Source of the DNA: Lachnospiraceae bacterium C6A11
GTDB lineage: Bacteria; Bacillota; Clostridia; Lachnospirales; Lachnospiraceae
Direction of reading: 5' to 3'
Assembly: GCA_000702245.1 (NCBI GenBank)
Contig: JNKY01000010.1
Coordinates: 372,001-436,000, forward strand
DNA length: 64,000 bases
Both the position numbers and the translations under genes were made by a program. The notes under the pieces were generated by a model. It was not told the origin of the DNA. It made no database searches and saw only the letters and a program-made list of their open reading frames with translations. Shown here one piece after another: positions 21,501 through 28,578 of this stretch. Position 1 is the stretch's first letter; every line of letters starts with the position of its first letter.

Positions 21501-21713
21501 TTTCCGACTGACAATGTTGCTTGGCCGCTTCATTTATCTATTTATAAGGACAGTGACAACACTAAGTGGCTGACCTATGAAGATGGTTCGGGCAGTGGAA
21601 ATATTGCAACAGATATGTCATGGGATGGCTTTGACGACCCTTACGATGTATCTGTTACAGGAATTGATAGAATGTATTGCTTTGATGTGTACTTTTTATC
21701 AAAATGGCAGTAA
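15558..21713 (+). CDS. Giant prepilin with GLUG-like beta-helix repeats
   Basis: 2051 residues. A short leader (MMKNRLKLHKNKG) precedes FTLVELIVVLVLL with Glu5, a textbook prepilin cleavage site and helix. Residues 20-430 are a pilin-like and linker region. From about 430 to the end the sequence repeats short units such as VGGIVGRAYV, VGGLVGYARL, AGGLFGCFD, SGGFAGGLG and AGGIIGRNP, spaced 30-80 residues, resembling GLUG motifs of bacterial adhesins and predicting a long beta-helix. TAGGAGATAACT before ATGATG is the ribosome site. It lies 67 bases after the first giant gene, in the same operon. The centre (about 18,000-20,300) is visibly more AT-rich than the ends. Probable filament-associated adhesin; ligand unknown. 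Confidence 0.9.
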   Translation: MMKNRLKLHKNKGFTLVELIVVLVLLTILISLGISGLLSWQDYSKFKQENTNAETIFYAVQNQFTEYGASGVFDEKVTDVMKTLDGHKIGDPDNQNYFNGSKISYGEGSTDYYKWQPDGSTNGIAIWANTPTGGSITNDEKKNYQGSIYFMAAEKGDYDKYISGSLGSDKADTKLLFDIITPYISEKSVLNGAILVEFSPEARQVFSVCYSDKAKSFTYASGSGSIISVLVRDEATRHDLMMGYYATESMSVPIVGRSKGKAIQAKLINGNVLELVITPENPSGSAEYVVRFYKASSSGGVMKDNPLGYFSFKASSIKDSLDAAAKAPADVVFTKDLEMENVRIPIWKSGNEIHIVLDAADAQAQSYMYEDFMNGQASGEDFINTFSFYRFGFTTDDLTEMACGVKEKSGSAEGISNIESTVFASVSKEAGTKTYVIKNARHLYNVRFETDYKEDDENRIFKLAADIDWQVFVGNKTNDTSDGTNYYLTSYNTNDATKKSGINYDGYDYSINRPKDEEGNAAAITNSNKLDTSNYAFPGFRSLGVNDVFTGKKDDSEDTYTISGLTITYSANMAYGVYGYSALNIWNTSSISDFGKYPSENPTTGSELHTAHKNANKGLYPLGLFAENSGTIEYLALNAHKVIGMELLKDYKNSNVLTLVYTNMVGGFAGDNLGRLNHLKLRDVDDLAKEDLRKNEAGVTFVNGKTDVGGIFGRVSWTAYGANDLKEENNPLAYLENYGKVTGMENVGGIVGRAYVLRDYAGNTTEEKYLDHYVERHSYYVDGYDIFGKYSDDGKYQNGSSKGIRNQVVNRLDYITIKDCKNRGEVSGDALIHAGKTVYLYEDILRTKWQNEDSNRHYVLEANKNLSNECQRCAFIGGIAGITMDGYYYDFNAGQTNWIGQDSTFAENYNNNMRVKVQNCNSYRLYYGNDAVSDAELNVLKSSQYNSFDASSDIYDKLIHDFYVGGLVGYARLTEFNNCGNAVDANDTVKSGDSGYYKAFVFGRSYAGGLFGCFDLSKISSDELIEGRYNAVNNTNVIGVMYSGGFAGGLGIGEASQQHLSYKHPSTNLGSVASQIAGYMSGWRLSGIKNTAVVLGAKREALGYDGNSLIKLQDTKAFTEKGFQSYYVNLTFSNYDAGIGGIAGCTRMEVENCDNIQTSDTKNYALMLLGFVSDEKDFDSFVYSDYKGLGNTLYGGNGVGGIFGYAQAYNGNNITILNANNDAYSKVDAVVYGEDVVGGILGGSITENIPTINRGYLDNALVMGRNMVGGYVGKDACRINMKDTYTMGAFRVYGELAVGGFSGLSYSNDSTVYINGGKVEGLAYVGGVTGLYCTEQKITGRVEGISVKSEFFAGGFAGAIYNENKDYKNIRFSNINVISNNVSVQAGSGSDNQNRGAFAGGFAGLYSYRYTTTNYNDYFRYDVVYNNTHGLSINRSPNRDSALILIIESFRASSEYYLYVLDYYECDDTYNGVLNTCIPQDKKLTYSELTFNNNVLPRTQASVSAGMFAGGVFGYIPNNLEITIDLNTMKSPITTPVTTFNAVQHWALSNEDYMPENEAIGQTYASDRVLSYAGGIIGRNPNKLTIKNAAYSGVIKNYDGAYCLGQLTEINAGTIKSSKVMPFADGSSKRNIMGGLVGANFGTIEKDNEFADDLSLSGKSNLGGFIGENYSDMSLDGWDIDASTVTLSVSDADDSAAGFIAGINSGKIDVTDSAISGGTVSGAEYAGVYFGKNYNEISDSRVYTYLHDETDGKPQSYRTSVMYNDIYDATKKLSISPTMTVSDCNKVGMICGWNNGAVKDVIISEYSSIGGNCDYFGAISGEVLNDGDGGIVSHCMNFMNIGDDNYKINNAGGIVGKIDFYSGDSVINLCDNYGAVKGKVSAAGIVAEITKNGDTIPSIDDCINLGAISSEGSSAGIAAITNGTGNFTRCRNYGVSTSGIVAGTPNSVTKCLVANGTDSIPTGSMNYYIKGTSQDVAGSNEFPTDNVAWPLHLSIYKDSDNTKWLTYEDGSGSGNIATDMSWDGFDDPYDVSVTGIDRMYCFDVYFLSKWQ

Positions 21714-21749
21714 AATAGAGCGGTAACTATGTTGACGAGGTATTGTTTG

Positions 21750-22412
21750 ATGACTATTAGATCAGGCAAAAAGAAGAATAACGATGGCGCAGCGATGATG
21801 CTTACTATAATCATCATTGCTGTGCTTATTGTGTTTACATTTTCGCTGATACTCATTTCGTATAACCTCTACGCTTCGCAGAACAAGAACCTTTCAAGCG
21901 ACAGGAATTCGGAGGCTGCAAACAGTCTGAGCAGGGCGCTTAAGGATGAGCTGACGGATGAGGATGCAGTTTATAACAGCAACCTCTGGAAATACATCAG
22001 ATGGAATATAGCTTACAAGAATGCTGATGATGACTGCAAGGACTGGCCGTATTATGCGCCGAACAAGGCGAAGCATACAGAGGAGTACGCGAAGAGGTAT
22101 TTCAAGCTGGACAGAAATACGGATATGGAAGGCATGCCTGCGGACGTAAGCGTCTGCGTTTATTGGGAGCTTCCGGATGGCGTGACCGAGTATGATCCGG
22201 AAAACAGCAGGAATGGTATCATTCTTCATGTCGAGATAACCTGCAAGACAGGCGGACAGATCTACAAGACCTCTGATACCTACAAGCTGACTGTTGCAGA
22301 TGTTGGAGACAATACCGAGCTTTCAACTGCGATAAATCTTTCAAAGCCAAAGAATTCAAATCATATTATTGATAAGAATGAAGACTGGATATGGAAATAC
22401 GTGACTGAGTAA
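21750..22412 (+). CDS. PilX/GspK-like minor pseudopilin
   Basis: About 220 residues. After a basic leader comes NNDG then AAMMLTIIIIAVLIVFTF, a prepilin-type hydrophobic helix that lacks Glu5. Lack of Glu5 is typical of GspK/PilX minor pilins, which sit at the filament tip. The rest is hydrophilic and not recognised. ATG 21750 follows GACGAGG by nine bases, the same GACGAGGTATT-like context as the chosen start of the first giant gene; ATG 21729 has no ribosome site. It lies within the pilin operon, 36 bases after the GLUG-repeat prepilin. Role inferred: tip complex or initiation of pilus assembly. Confidence 0.75.
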   Translation: MTIRSGKKKNNDGAAMMLTIIIIAVLIVFTFSLILISYNLYASQNKNLSSDRNSEAANSLSRALKDELTDEDAVYNSNLWKYIRWNIAYKNADDDCKDWPYYAPNKAKHTEEYAKRYFKLDRNTDMEGMPADVSVCVYWELPDGVTEYDPENSRNGIILHVEITCKTGGQIYKTSDTYKLTVADVGDNTELSTAINLSKPKNSNHIIDKNEDWIWKYVTE

Positions 22413-22495
22413 TATAGATGACCGGGCCGGAAACGAGCGACGGACAAAAACTAATGAAACCGGAATGATATGACGGATGATAAAGAGGACGCGGT

Positions 22496-22999
22496 ATGAT
22501 GTTTAAGAAGAAAAGAGAATTGAATAAGAACGCGGGTTCAACCATGGTGGAAACTCTGGTTTCCTTTGTGGTGCTCTTTATCGTGCTTGCCGGACTCTAC
22601 GGAATAGTAAGCTTTTCTTCAGAACTTTACATGAAATCGGTTGATACGAACCGTATGCATCAGAAGTTCTACCAGGAGGTTTACAAGTTCCCTTCAGGAA
22701 ATGTTTCTGTGGACTCTGTAAACTATGATACAAGCTTCCTTGAGGCAACAGCGTATTTGCCGGGCAGTGCTTCATCAGAGGATGACACAAATGATTATGC
22801 TTCGCTTGGCCTGATGCTTGATAAGGATAAGACGGCGGCTGTTAATTATAACAGTGATTCTACGATCAGCGATACATACATCAACCTCAGCAAGATGGGC
22901 ATCACAAGCTTTGTATGCATCGATCAGGATGCAATTGATGAAGAGCTGATCCGTCCGAAGATTCTACATTTCTGGTGGGATGCACCGACAACACCGTAA
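22496..22999 (+). CDS. Minor prepilin (PilV/GspI-like)
   Basis: 167 residues. NKNAG then STMVETLVSFVVLFIVL has the prepilin Gly(-1) and Glu5 with a hydrophobic helix; residue +1 is Ser rather than Phe or Met. The MVETLVSF variant is typical of PilV/GspI-type minor pilins. The short C-terminal domain has no recognised fold. Ribosome site AAAGAGGA lies upstream of an ATGATG pair. The gene is third from the end of a run of five prepilin-like genes, consistent with the H-I-J-K order of minor pilins. Assignment to GspI is by N-terminal style only. Confidence 0.8.
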   Translation: MMFKKKRELNKNAGSTMVETLVSFVVLFIVLAGLYGIVSFSSELYMKSVDTNRMHQKFYQEVYKFPSGNVSVDSVNYDTSFLEATAYLPGSASSEDDTNDYASLGLMLDKDKTAAVNYNSDSTISDTYINLSKMGITSFVCIDQDAIDEELIRPKILHFWWDAPTTP

Positions 23000-23082
23000 G
23001 GGCGGATAATGTAGATAACGAAAAGTCCGCAAGAGTGGATTATGAATATAGTATTGATAATAATAGATAACAGGTGATTCGT

Positions 23083-23760
23083 ATGAAGTTTCTTAGAAAA
23101 AGAAAACTAAATACAAATAAGAATAAGGGTATGACTCTTGTTGAAATGATAGTATGCTTTGCGTTGCTCAGTATATTTGTTACAGTTTCAACACTGGTTA
23201 TATCCAATGTTATCACGCTCTATTATCGGGTGCGCGGCGAGAGCTATGCAAGGCAGGTTGGTGACATCGTAGCGAAGAAGATCACTTCTGAGCTTTCGGG
23301 CGCTGAGTATGCAAATGACAGCTCGATTGATCCGATAATCGAAAAGAAAAACCCAAATGATGAGACCGTAGACGGTAATGTTATTACGGTTGTTGACAGC
23401 ACGGATACAAAGATCAGTATGTACGCGCAGGACGGTATCCTCAAGATTTATTATCACAAGATAACGGATGAGAATGACAGCGATAATAATCGTGAACCGG
23501 TCATCTGGACCTTCGACAAGAAGATGTATAACGGCTATCAGATAGATTCGCTTGATTTTGCACAGGCTTGTTCATCAAAGAATACGGCTCTTGCGACAAA
23601 ATATGATGTGACTGCGACGACCGATTATCCTACAAATGTAATCGTTGTCTACATGAAGCTGTCGAGTCCAAAATACGGCAGATTCACGATCGTCAGATAC
23701 GTAAAGATGTACAATGCACCGGAGACCGGCGCTACAATTACAGATACATCGGGCAATTAA
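23083..23760 (+). CDS. Minor prepilin (PilW/GspJ-like)
   Basis: 225 residues. NKNKG then MTLVEMIVCFALLSIFV is a canonical prepilin site with Glu5 and Met at +1. The body shows REPVIWTFDKKMYNGYQIDSL and a C-terminal beta-rich segment; length fits GspJ/PilW. The ATG at 23083 is six bases after AGGTG; a GTG nine bases upstream lies inside that ribosome site. Last gene of the prepilin run; the machinery genes begin after a 214-base gap holding a separate promoter. Probably part of the tip complex with the PilX- and PilV-like proteins. Confidence 0.8.
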   Translation: MKFLRKRKLNTNKNKGMTLVEMIVCFALLSIFVTVSTLVISNVITLYYRVRGESYARQVGDIVAKKITSELSGAEYANDSSIDPIIEKKNPNDETVDGNVITVVDSTDTKISMYAQDGILKIYYHKITDENDSDNNREPVIWTFDKKMYNGYQIDSLDFAQACSSKNTALATKYDVTATTDYPTNVIVVYMKLSSPKYGRFTIVRYVKMYNAPETGATITDTSGN

Positions 23761-23856
23761 TATCACAATCAGAACGATACATCAATTAGCAGATAACATG
23801 GCTGAAACAGCTGGCTTCGATATAGTATTTTAATTTACATAATATTACAAAAAACA

Positions 23857-23886
23857 TTGCCGATACAGGCATAAAGAGTGTATAAT
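23857..23886 (+). promoter_or_regulatory. Promoter of the pilus assembly operon
   Basis: TTGCCG (23857-23862), an 18-base spacer and TATAAT (23881-23886). It sits about 90 bases upstream of the TTG start at 23975. An imperfect hairpin (CTTGGGAAA with TTTTCCAAG, about 23891-23930) lies in the leader. The same -35 hexamer TTGCCG occurs at the EAL gene promoter (51682). Confidence 0.65.
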
Positions 23887-23974
23887 ATAAACTTGGGAAA
23901 TGGTTTATGCATAGATTGTTTTCCAAGGTAAAAAATGGGGTTAAAACAGCAAAGATATTTGGGGGAAGCAGAAG

Positions 23975-24400
23975 TTGAGGGACAGAATCAATTTAGGGAA
24001 GATAATTAAGTTCATTTTGGTGGCTGTCGGTATATTTATTATCGGCATAGCTGTATTTATGTTCTTCAGAACTCGTGCGAGGGCGAAGGATGCGCTTCGT
24101 GAAGCAAAAAACATTTATCGTGCATTATATACGATCGATGTTGAATATTATGCCCAGGGCAAGACAATCTACGATCACTCCAAGGGTGACGGACTTGCCG
24201 ACGGGGTTAAGGAAGATGTCGACAGGCTTGCGGATGCTGAGGGTAAATACATTGTTACGTCTTACAACGCACGTAAGCGCGAGGTGACGGGCATGCAGTA
24301 CAGAAACGGTCATTACCTTGTGACCTACACGAAGAAGGATGGCCACGAGATATGGACGGTCGACTACTCGATGAGGCTGTACCGCCTGACTGATGAATAA
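23975..24400 (+). CDS. Small membrane-anchored protein of the T4P operon, unknown
   Basis: 141 residues. One N-terminal hydrophobic helix (about residues 11-30, FILVAVGIFIIGIAVFMFF) follows a short basic head, then a mostly hydrophilic domain. Topology resembles a pilin, but there is no Gly-Phe/Met cleavage site and no Glu5, so processing by a prepilin peptidase is not supported. Start is TTG at 23975, seven bases after GGGGGAAG. First gene of the assembly operon. Could be an assembly-platform accessory or non-classical pseudopilin; family not recognised. Confidence 0.7.
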   Translation: MRDRINLGKIIKFILVAVGIFIIGIAVFMFFRTRARAKDALREAKNIYRALYTIDVEYYAQGKTIYDHSKGDGLADGVKEDVDRLADAEGKYIVTSYNARKREVTGMQYRNGHYLVTYTKKDGHEIWTVDYSMRLYRLTDE

Positions 24401-24414
24401 CCGGAGAAACTAAC

Positions 24415-24825
24415 ATGTTCTGGCTTGAGTTTACAATCATTGCGGCACGCACTCTTATAGAAATAATATTTTTTACGATAGGGGCGACAATCTTCTCGTT
24501 CCTGAACGTTGTTATTTACAGGCTTCCGCGGCACAAGGGCTATGTTAAGGGAAAGTCAATGTGCACGACCTGCGGCCATACGCTTTACAGGAAGGATCTT
24601 GTACCGATCATTTCCTGGGTGAAGCTGAAGGGGCGCTGCAGATACTGCGGGGCTAAAATATCGGTGAGATACACGATTGTTGAGCTGCTCGGTGGAGCGG
24701 CAGCGGTCGCAGCAACATTGATCCTGGGGATCAACCTTTGGGCGCTGCTGGCATTCCTGATCGCGGGCGTATTTACCGTTGTTGTATGTATCGCCTATGA
24801 CGCTGCAAAAGCAAAACATAATTAA
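24415..24825 (+). CDS. Prepilin peptidase N-terminal domain protein lacking the A24 protease half
   Basis: 136 residues matching the N-terminal domain of PilD/GspO peptidases (A24_N, DiS_P_DiS): the FSFLNVVIYRLP helix, then CTTC and CRYC zinc pairs around PIISWVKLKGRC, and YTIVELLGG. Full peptidases are 230-290 residues and continue with an A24 domain carrying two catalytic Asp, the second in a GxGD-type motif. Here the protein stops after two further helices; one Asp near the end (AYDA) may be a relic of the first site. Only 84 bases separate it from pilC, so no missing half is hidden there. It may keep the methylation or structural role while cleavage is done elsewhere, or it may be degenerate. 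Confidence 0.85.
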   Translation: MFWLEFTIIAARTLIEIIFFTIGATIFSFLNVVIYRLPRHKGYVKGKSMCTTCGHTLYRKDLVPIISWVKLKGRCRYCGAKISVRYTIVELLGGAAAVAATLILGINLWALLAFLIAGVFTVVVCIAYDAAKAKHN

Positions 24826-24909
24826 GATAGTATTTCAGCCTCTTGATGGAGACTGATAGTATAGAAAGATTATTTGAAACATTAGTAAGGTTGCAAAAGG
24901 GGACAAACT

Positions 24910-26115
24910 ATGGCTACTTACAAGTACAAGGCTAAGGATGAAGAAGGGCGTATTACCTCCGGCGAGATGATGGCGGCGGACGAAAACGAACTTCACGAGA
25001 AGTTGAAGCTTGAGAAGTTGCTTCTGATGGACGCCAGAGAAAAGGTTGAGACGAAGAAGCGCACGAAGAAGCTGAAATACGACAGGCTGTCTGATTTCTC
25101 GCGAAGTCTCGCAAAGCTTCTTTCAGCGGGCGTTACGCTGGTCAAGGCGCTCCGCATCATTGCAGACGATGAGTCCATTCCTGAGAAGGAGAGGGAGATC
25201 TACAATGACGTATTGAAGCAGGTTCGAGCAGGTATGACGCTTTCAGATGCGCTCGAGGAACAGGGAGACACCTTCCCTCCACTCTTCGTAAACATGATCC
25301 GTTCTTCGGAAACGGGCGGAAATATGGATACAACCTGTATGAACATGGCTGAGTATTACAGCAAGGAACACAGGATGCGCCAGAAGATTTCCAGCTCGAT
25401 GACCTACCCGAAGATCCTCGGAGTCCTTATAGTCATTGTACTTATTATAATTATGGGCTTCGTACTTCCGCAGTTCGATTCGCTGTTTTCACAGATGGAA
25501 TCACTGCCGCTTGCGACAAGGATCCTGATGGGCATCTCCGATTTCGTTGCACATAAATGGTACCTCATCATCTTCTTCGTGGTTATCACAATCATGGCTC
25601 TGAAGATCATTTTCTCCTTCCCGAAGGTTAAGCTCTGGAAGGACAAGATGGAGCTGAGGATTCCGAAGATCGGCAAGCTGAGAAAGATCATCTACACAGC
25701 AAGATTTGCAAGAACACTTGCAAGCCTTTATTCAGCAGGTATTTCCATCATAAACTGCCTGCAGATAGCAAAGTCGACGATCGGCAACTCATATATAGAA
25801 AGTCAGTTTGATGACCTGATCGCACACATCCGTTCCGGCGGAACACTGAGCGACGGCATCGATCATATAGACGGTTTCGTAAAGAAGCTTCCTTCATCCG
25901 TAAATGTCGGTGAGGAAACCGGTGCTCTGGATCACATGCTTGTTTCGATAGCAGATCAGATGGATTACGATTCCGAGATCGCAACCGAGAAGATGGTAGC
26001 GATGATAGAGCCGCTTATGATAGTGGTCATGGCAGTCATGGTTGGTTTCATCCTGATAGCCATCATACAGCCTATCTATGGTTCTTATCAGTCAATCGCT
26101 GATACGGCCAAGTAA
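24910..26115 (+). CDS. pilC: T4P inner-membrane platform protein PilC (GspF family)
   Basis: 401 residues, normal for GspF/PilC. Begins MATYKYKAKDEEGRITSGEM, the family N-terminus, followed by two homologous GspF domains with three hydrophobic helices (about 170-190, 215-240 and 375-395). The motif ETGGNMDTTC and its second-domain counterpart VGEETGALDHML are both intact. PilC is the platform that the PilB ATPase turns to insert or extract pilin subunits. Ribosome site AAAGGGG is nine bases before the ATG. It lies in the assembly operon between the truncated peptidase and the PilM-PilN gene. Confidence 0.93.
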   Translation: MATYKYKAKDEEGRITSGEMMAADENELHEKLKLEKLLLMDAREKVETKKRTKKLKYDRLSDFSRSLAKLLSAGVTLVKALRIIADDESIPEKEREIYNDVLKQVRAGMTLSDALEEQGDTFPPLFVNMIRSSETGGNMDTTCMNMAEYYSKEHRMRQKISSSMTYPKILGVLIVIVLIIIMGFVLPQFDSLFSQMESLPLATRILMGISDFVAHKWYLIIFFVVITIMALKIIFSFPKVKLWKDKMELRIPKIGKLRKIIYTARFARTLASLYSAGISIINCLQIAKSTIGNSYIESQFDDLIAHIRSGGTLSDGIDHIDGFVKKLPSSVNVGEETGALDHMLVSIADQMDYDSEIATEKMVAMIEPLMIVVMAVMVGFILIAIIQPIYGSYQSIADTAK

Positions 26116-26129
26116 GGGAGGTAAAAAAG

Positions 26130-27596
26130 TTGAGCGTAAGTATATTTTTAAATAATACAAAAGTTCAGATAGTTACAGGAAAAAAGGGAAAGAAGGGCAT
26201 ATTTGAGCGTGCCATCAAGGTTGATGCTCCGGAAGGCAGCATCATCAACGGTATCGTTATGGATCCTGAGCGCTTCTCTGAGTTCCTGAACCAGGTCTGG
26301 ACCGCAAATAATCTCCCTAAGAAGGATGTCATCCTTGTTGTTAACAGCAACAAGATTCCGGGACGTATGGTCGATATGCCGATCATGTCTAAGCAGAAGT
26401 CCAAGGAATACATGAGACGCGAGCTGGCCGACATGATGCGTGAGGGCGAGGAGATGCTCCTTGCTTACACCTGTGTCGCAGCCAACAAGAGTAAGAAGAT
26501 GAACAAGATGTATGTCGAGCTTGCAAGCCGCGAGCAGATCAAGGACTACATCGATATCTTTGGAGCTGCAGGCATCACGCTGAAGGCTGTCCAGTCGGCT
26601 GAAGGCAGTATCATCGGTCTTCTTGAGGAGGCAACTGCAAAGCAGTACAAGACCTTCGTTATGCAGATCACAGACGAAAATATCGTTTCAAATATCCTGT
26701 GGGTTGACGGTGTATTTAACTACTTCAACTCGGTTAGACTCTTCAACGAGCCGGGCACAGAGGGCTACTACGAGGATTGCGCGAGATCTCTCAGTAACCT
26801 GAAGCAGTTCATGGCCGCAAATAAGCTTGAGTCGAAGATCGAGAGGATCGTTATCGCAGGTACGGAGAGGACGGATGTTTCCTTCTACGGAAATATGGTA
26901 GAGAACTTCGGTATCGAAGCTCCTGTAGAAATAATGAACTACGGCCTCGGTACGACTCCACAGATGCAGTTCGAGGCGCAGAAGGCTATATTTGCACTGG
27001 GCGGACTTTTTGATTCGGGCAGGGAAGAGAATTTCCTGACCAATTACAGTGCGAAGGAGAAGAAGCAAACTGTCAATCCGGAGCTGAAGAAGAATATCAT
27101 CAAGATCGCGGTTGTATTTGCAGTTATGGCGATCGGATTTTTGACAGCGCTCTTCTTAAAGATCAAGCGCCAGAAGAAATACGACGAGCTGAAGGAATAC
27201 AACGAGAATCCGGCAATCGTTTCGCAGGCGATGCTGTTTGATACATTTTCGGATAAGAGGGACAGGCTCGCAGCTCAGTCCAACTCGATCGATAATATGT
27301 TAAATACCATCGAGACCTATCCGATCCTTAACGATCAGGTTATCAGCGTCCTTCAGGATACAGCGCAGGGTTACGCCCAGATCGAGATCGGTAACTTCAA
27401 CGCAGACAGTGGTATCGTAAATGTTTCAGCCAAGGCTAAGGACGTTGAGAAGATAAATGAATACATCAAGCGTCTTGAGGAGAAGGAGATATTCAATAGC
27501 GTTAAATATTCCGGATACGTTATGAATCAGGACGGCACTTGGACAATAAACGTTATTTGCACCTTTGCCGAAGGTGTCGGAAGGGGGGACAAATAG
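26130..27596 (+). CDS. PilM-PilN fusion, T4P assembly platform
   Basis: 488 residues. Residues 1-310 resemble the PilM actin-like fold (VILVVNSNKIPGRMVDMP, then AIFALGGLF near 290). A transmembrane helix at about 322-345 leads into a PilN-like periplasmic coiled coil and ferredoxin-like domain. In most organisms PilM and PilN are separate proteins that bind through the PilN N-terminus; here they are one chain. The PilM phosphate loop (GxDxGxxxxK) is not visible in the N-terminus, so ATP binding may be lost. TTG start at 26130, eight bases after GGGAGG. pilO starts two bases after its stop codon. Confidence 0.82.
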   Translation: MSVSIFLNNTKVQIVTGKKGKKGIFERAIKVDAPEGSIINGIVMDPERFSEFLNQVWTANNLPKKDVILVVNSNKIPGRMVDMPIMSKQKSKEYMRRELADMMREGEEMLLAYTCVAANKSKKMNKMYVELASREQIKDYIDIFGAAGITLKAVQSAEGSIIGLLEEATAKQYKTFVMQITDENIVSNILWVDGVFNYFNSVRLFNEPGTEGYYEDCARSLSNLKQFMAANKLESKIERIVIAGTERTDVSFYGNMVENFGIEAPVEIMNYGLGTTPQMQFEAQKAIFALGGLFDSGREENFLTNYSAKEKKQTVNPELKKNIIKIAVVFAVMAIGFLTALFLKIKRQKKYDELKEYNENPAIVSQAMLFDTFSDKRDRLAAQSNSIDNMLNTIETYPILNDQVISVLQDTAQGYAQIEIGNFNADSGIVNVSAKAKDVEKINEYIKRLEEKEIFNSVKYSGYVMNQDGTWTINVICTFAEGVGRGDK

Positions 27597-27597
27597 C

Positions 27598-28464
27598 ATG
27601 AAGACTCAGATGACAGAAAGAGATAAAAAACTTCTTGTCGGAATGTTTATATTTGTCATTATTGTTGCGATCGGCTACTGGGGCATCATCCCGCAGATCA
27701 AGGCGTACAACAAGCTTGGCACCAAGATAGACAAGGAAGAGGTTACAAAGAGCGTCAATGAGCAGAAGGTTTCAAACCTTATCTTCGTTGAGTCGATGTG
27801 CGAGGAATACGAGGAGACCATGGCCGAGAACAAGGCGAAGTTCTACGACATGATGAGCGAGGCTGAGATCGACTTCCTGCTTACGACCAGGGCGGTTCAG
27901 CATGATCTTGAGGCGTACAGCCTGAGTATCGATATTCCGAGCAGTCCGTCAGACCGAAATGCGTACATCTATTCAGAGCTTTACAAGCAGCAGCTTGAGT
28001 GGGAGTCTCAGCGCGAGCTCCTCTACATGGATGTTGATGAGGATGAAGACGACCTCCTTGGAACAGGCGACGACAAGGACGATGACAAGAAAGAGACGAC
28101 CGAGGACGAGACAGTCGATATCTGGGGAAATACAGATATGGTCGGCGAAAATACAGATATTTACGTTGCAAAGGTTACCATCTCTCTTGGTGGCGACGAA
28201 GCGCAGCTGAAGGCTTTCCTTGATGAGATCATGGCTTCAGAGAAGAAGATACTTATCACATCGTTCTCATGGGGCGAGTACAGAACTCAGCAGGCTATCG
28301 AGGTTCCGGTTGAGGAGATCATCCAGGCTGAAGAGAAGGCCGAGGCAGAGGGCGACACAACGACTACAACTACAACTAAGAAGACAGAGACAAAATACGA
28401 GCTGGTTACAGTAAAGTCACTTACGATCACTATGGAGATCTATATGTGTGACAAGGTTGAGTAA
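27598..28464 (+). CDS. PilO-like T4P assembly protein
   Basis: About 288 residues. Short cytoplasmic head, one transmembrane helix (about 12-32, LLVGMFIFVIIVAIGYWG), a coiled coil, then a C-terminal beta domain with LKAFLDEIMASEKKILIT, the PilO signature region. An acidic, Thr-rich insert of about 35 residues (DEDEDDLLGTGDDKDDDKK and following) interrupts it, which is not typical. ATG 27598 follows AAGGGGGG by about seven bases; upstream in-frame starts lie inside the PilMN coding region. It would form the PilMNO platform with the fusion protein. Confidence 0.82.
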   Translation: MKTQMTERDKKLLVGMFIFVIIVAIGYWGIIPQIKAYNKLGTKIDKEEVTKSVNEQKVSNLIFVESMCEEYEETMAENKAKFYDMMSEAEIDFLLTTRAVQHDLEAYSLSIDIPSSPSDRNAYIYSELYKQQLEWESQRELLYMDVDEDEDDLLGTGDDKDDDKKETTEDETVDIWGNTDMVGENTDIYVAKVTISLGGDEAQLKAFLDEIMASEKKILITSFSWGEYRTQQAIEVPVEEIIQAEEKAEAEGDTTTTTTTKKTETKYELVTVKSLTITMEIYMCDKVE

Positions 28465-28578
28465 GCGGCTGATAACTATGCGAGCCGTTGAGGCGGTTGT
28501 ATTTTGAACGAACCGCGCAGGCGGCAACATGAGGTACTAGACAGATTAATAGGGGAAACAGTAGCGAAGGGGCAGAAT

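Noticed and set aside
22496-22999. Loss of prepilin function because residue +1 is Ser
   Set aside because: Gly(-1) and Glu5 are kept and minor pilins tolerate other residues at +1, so it remains a likely processed prepilin.
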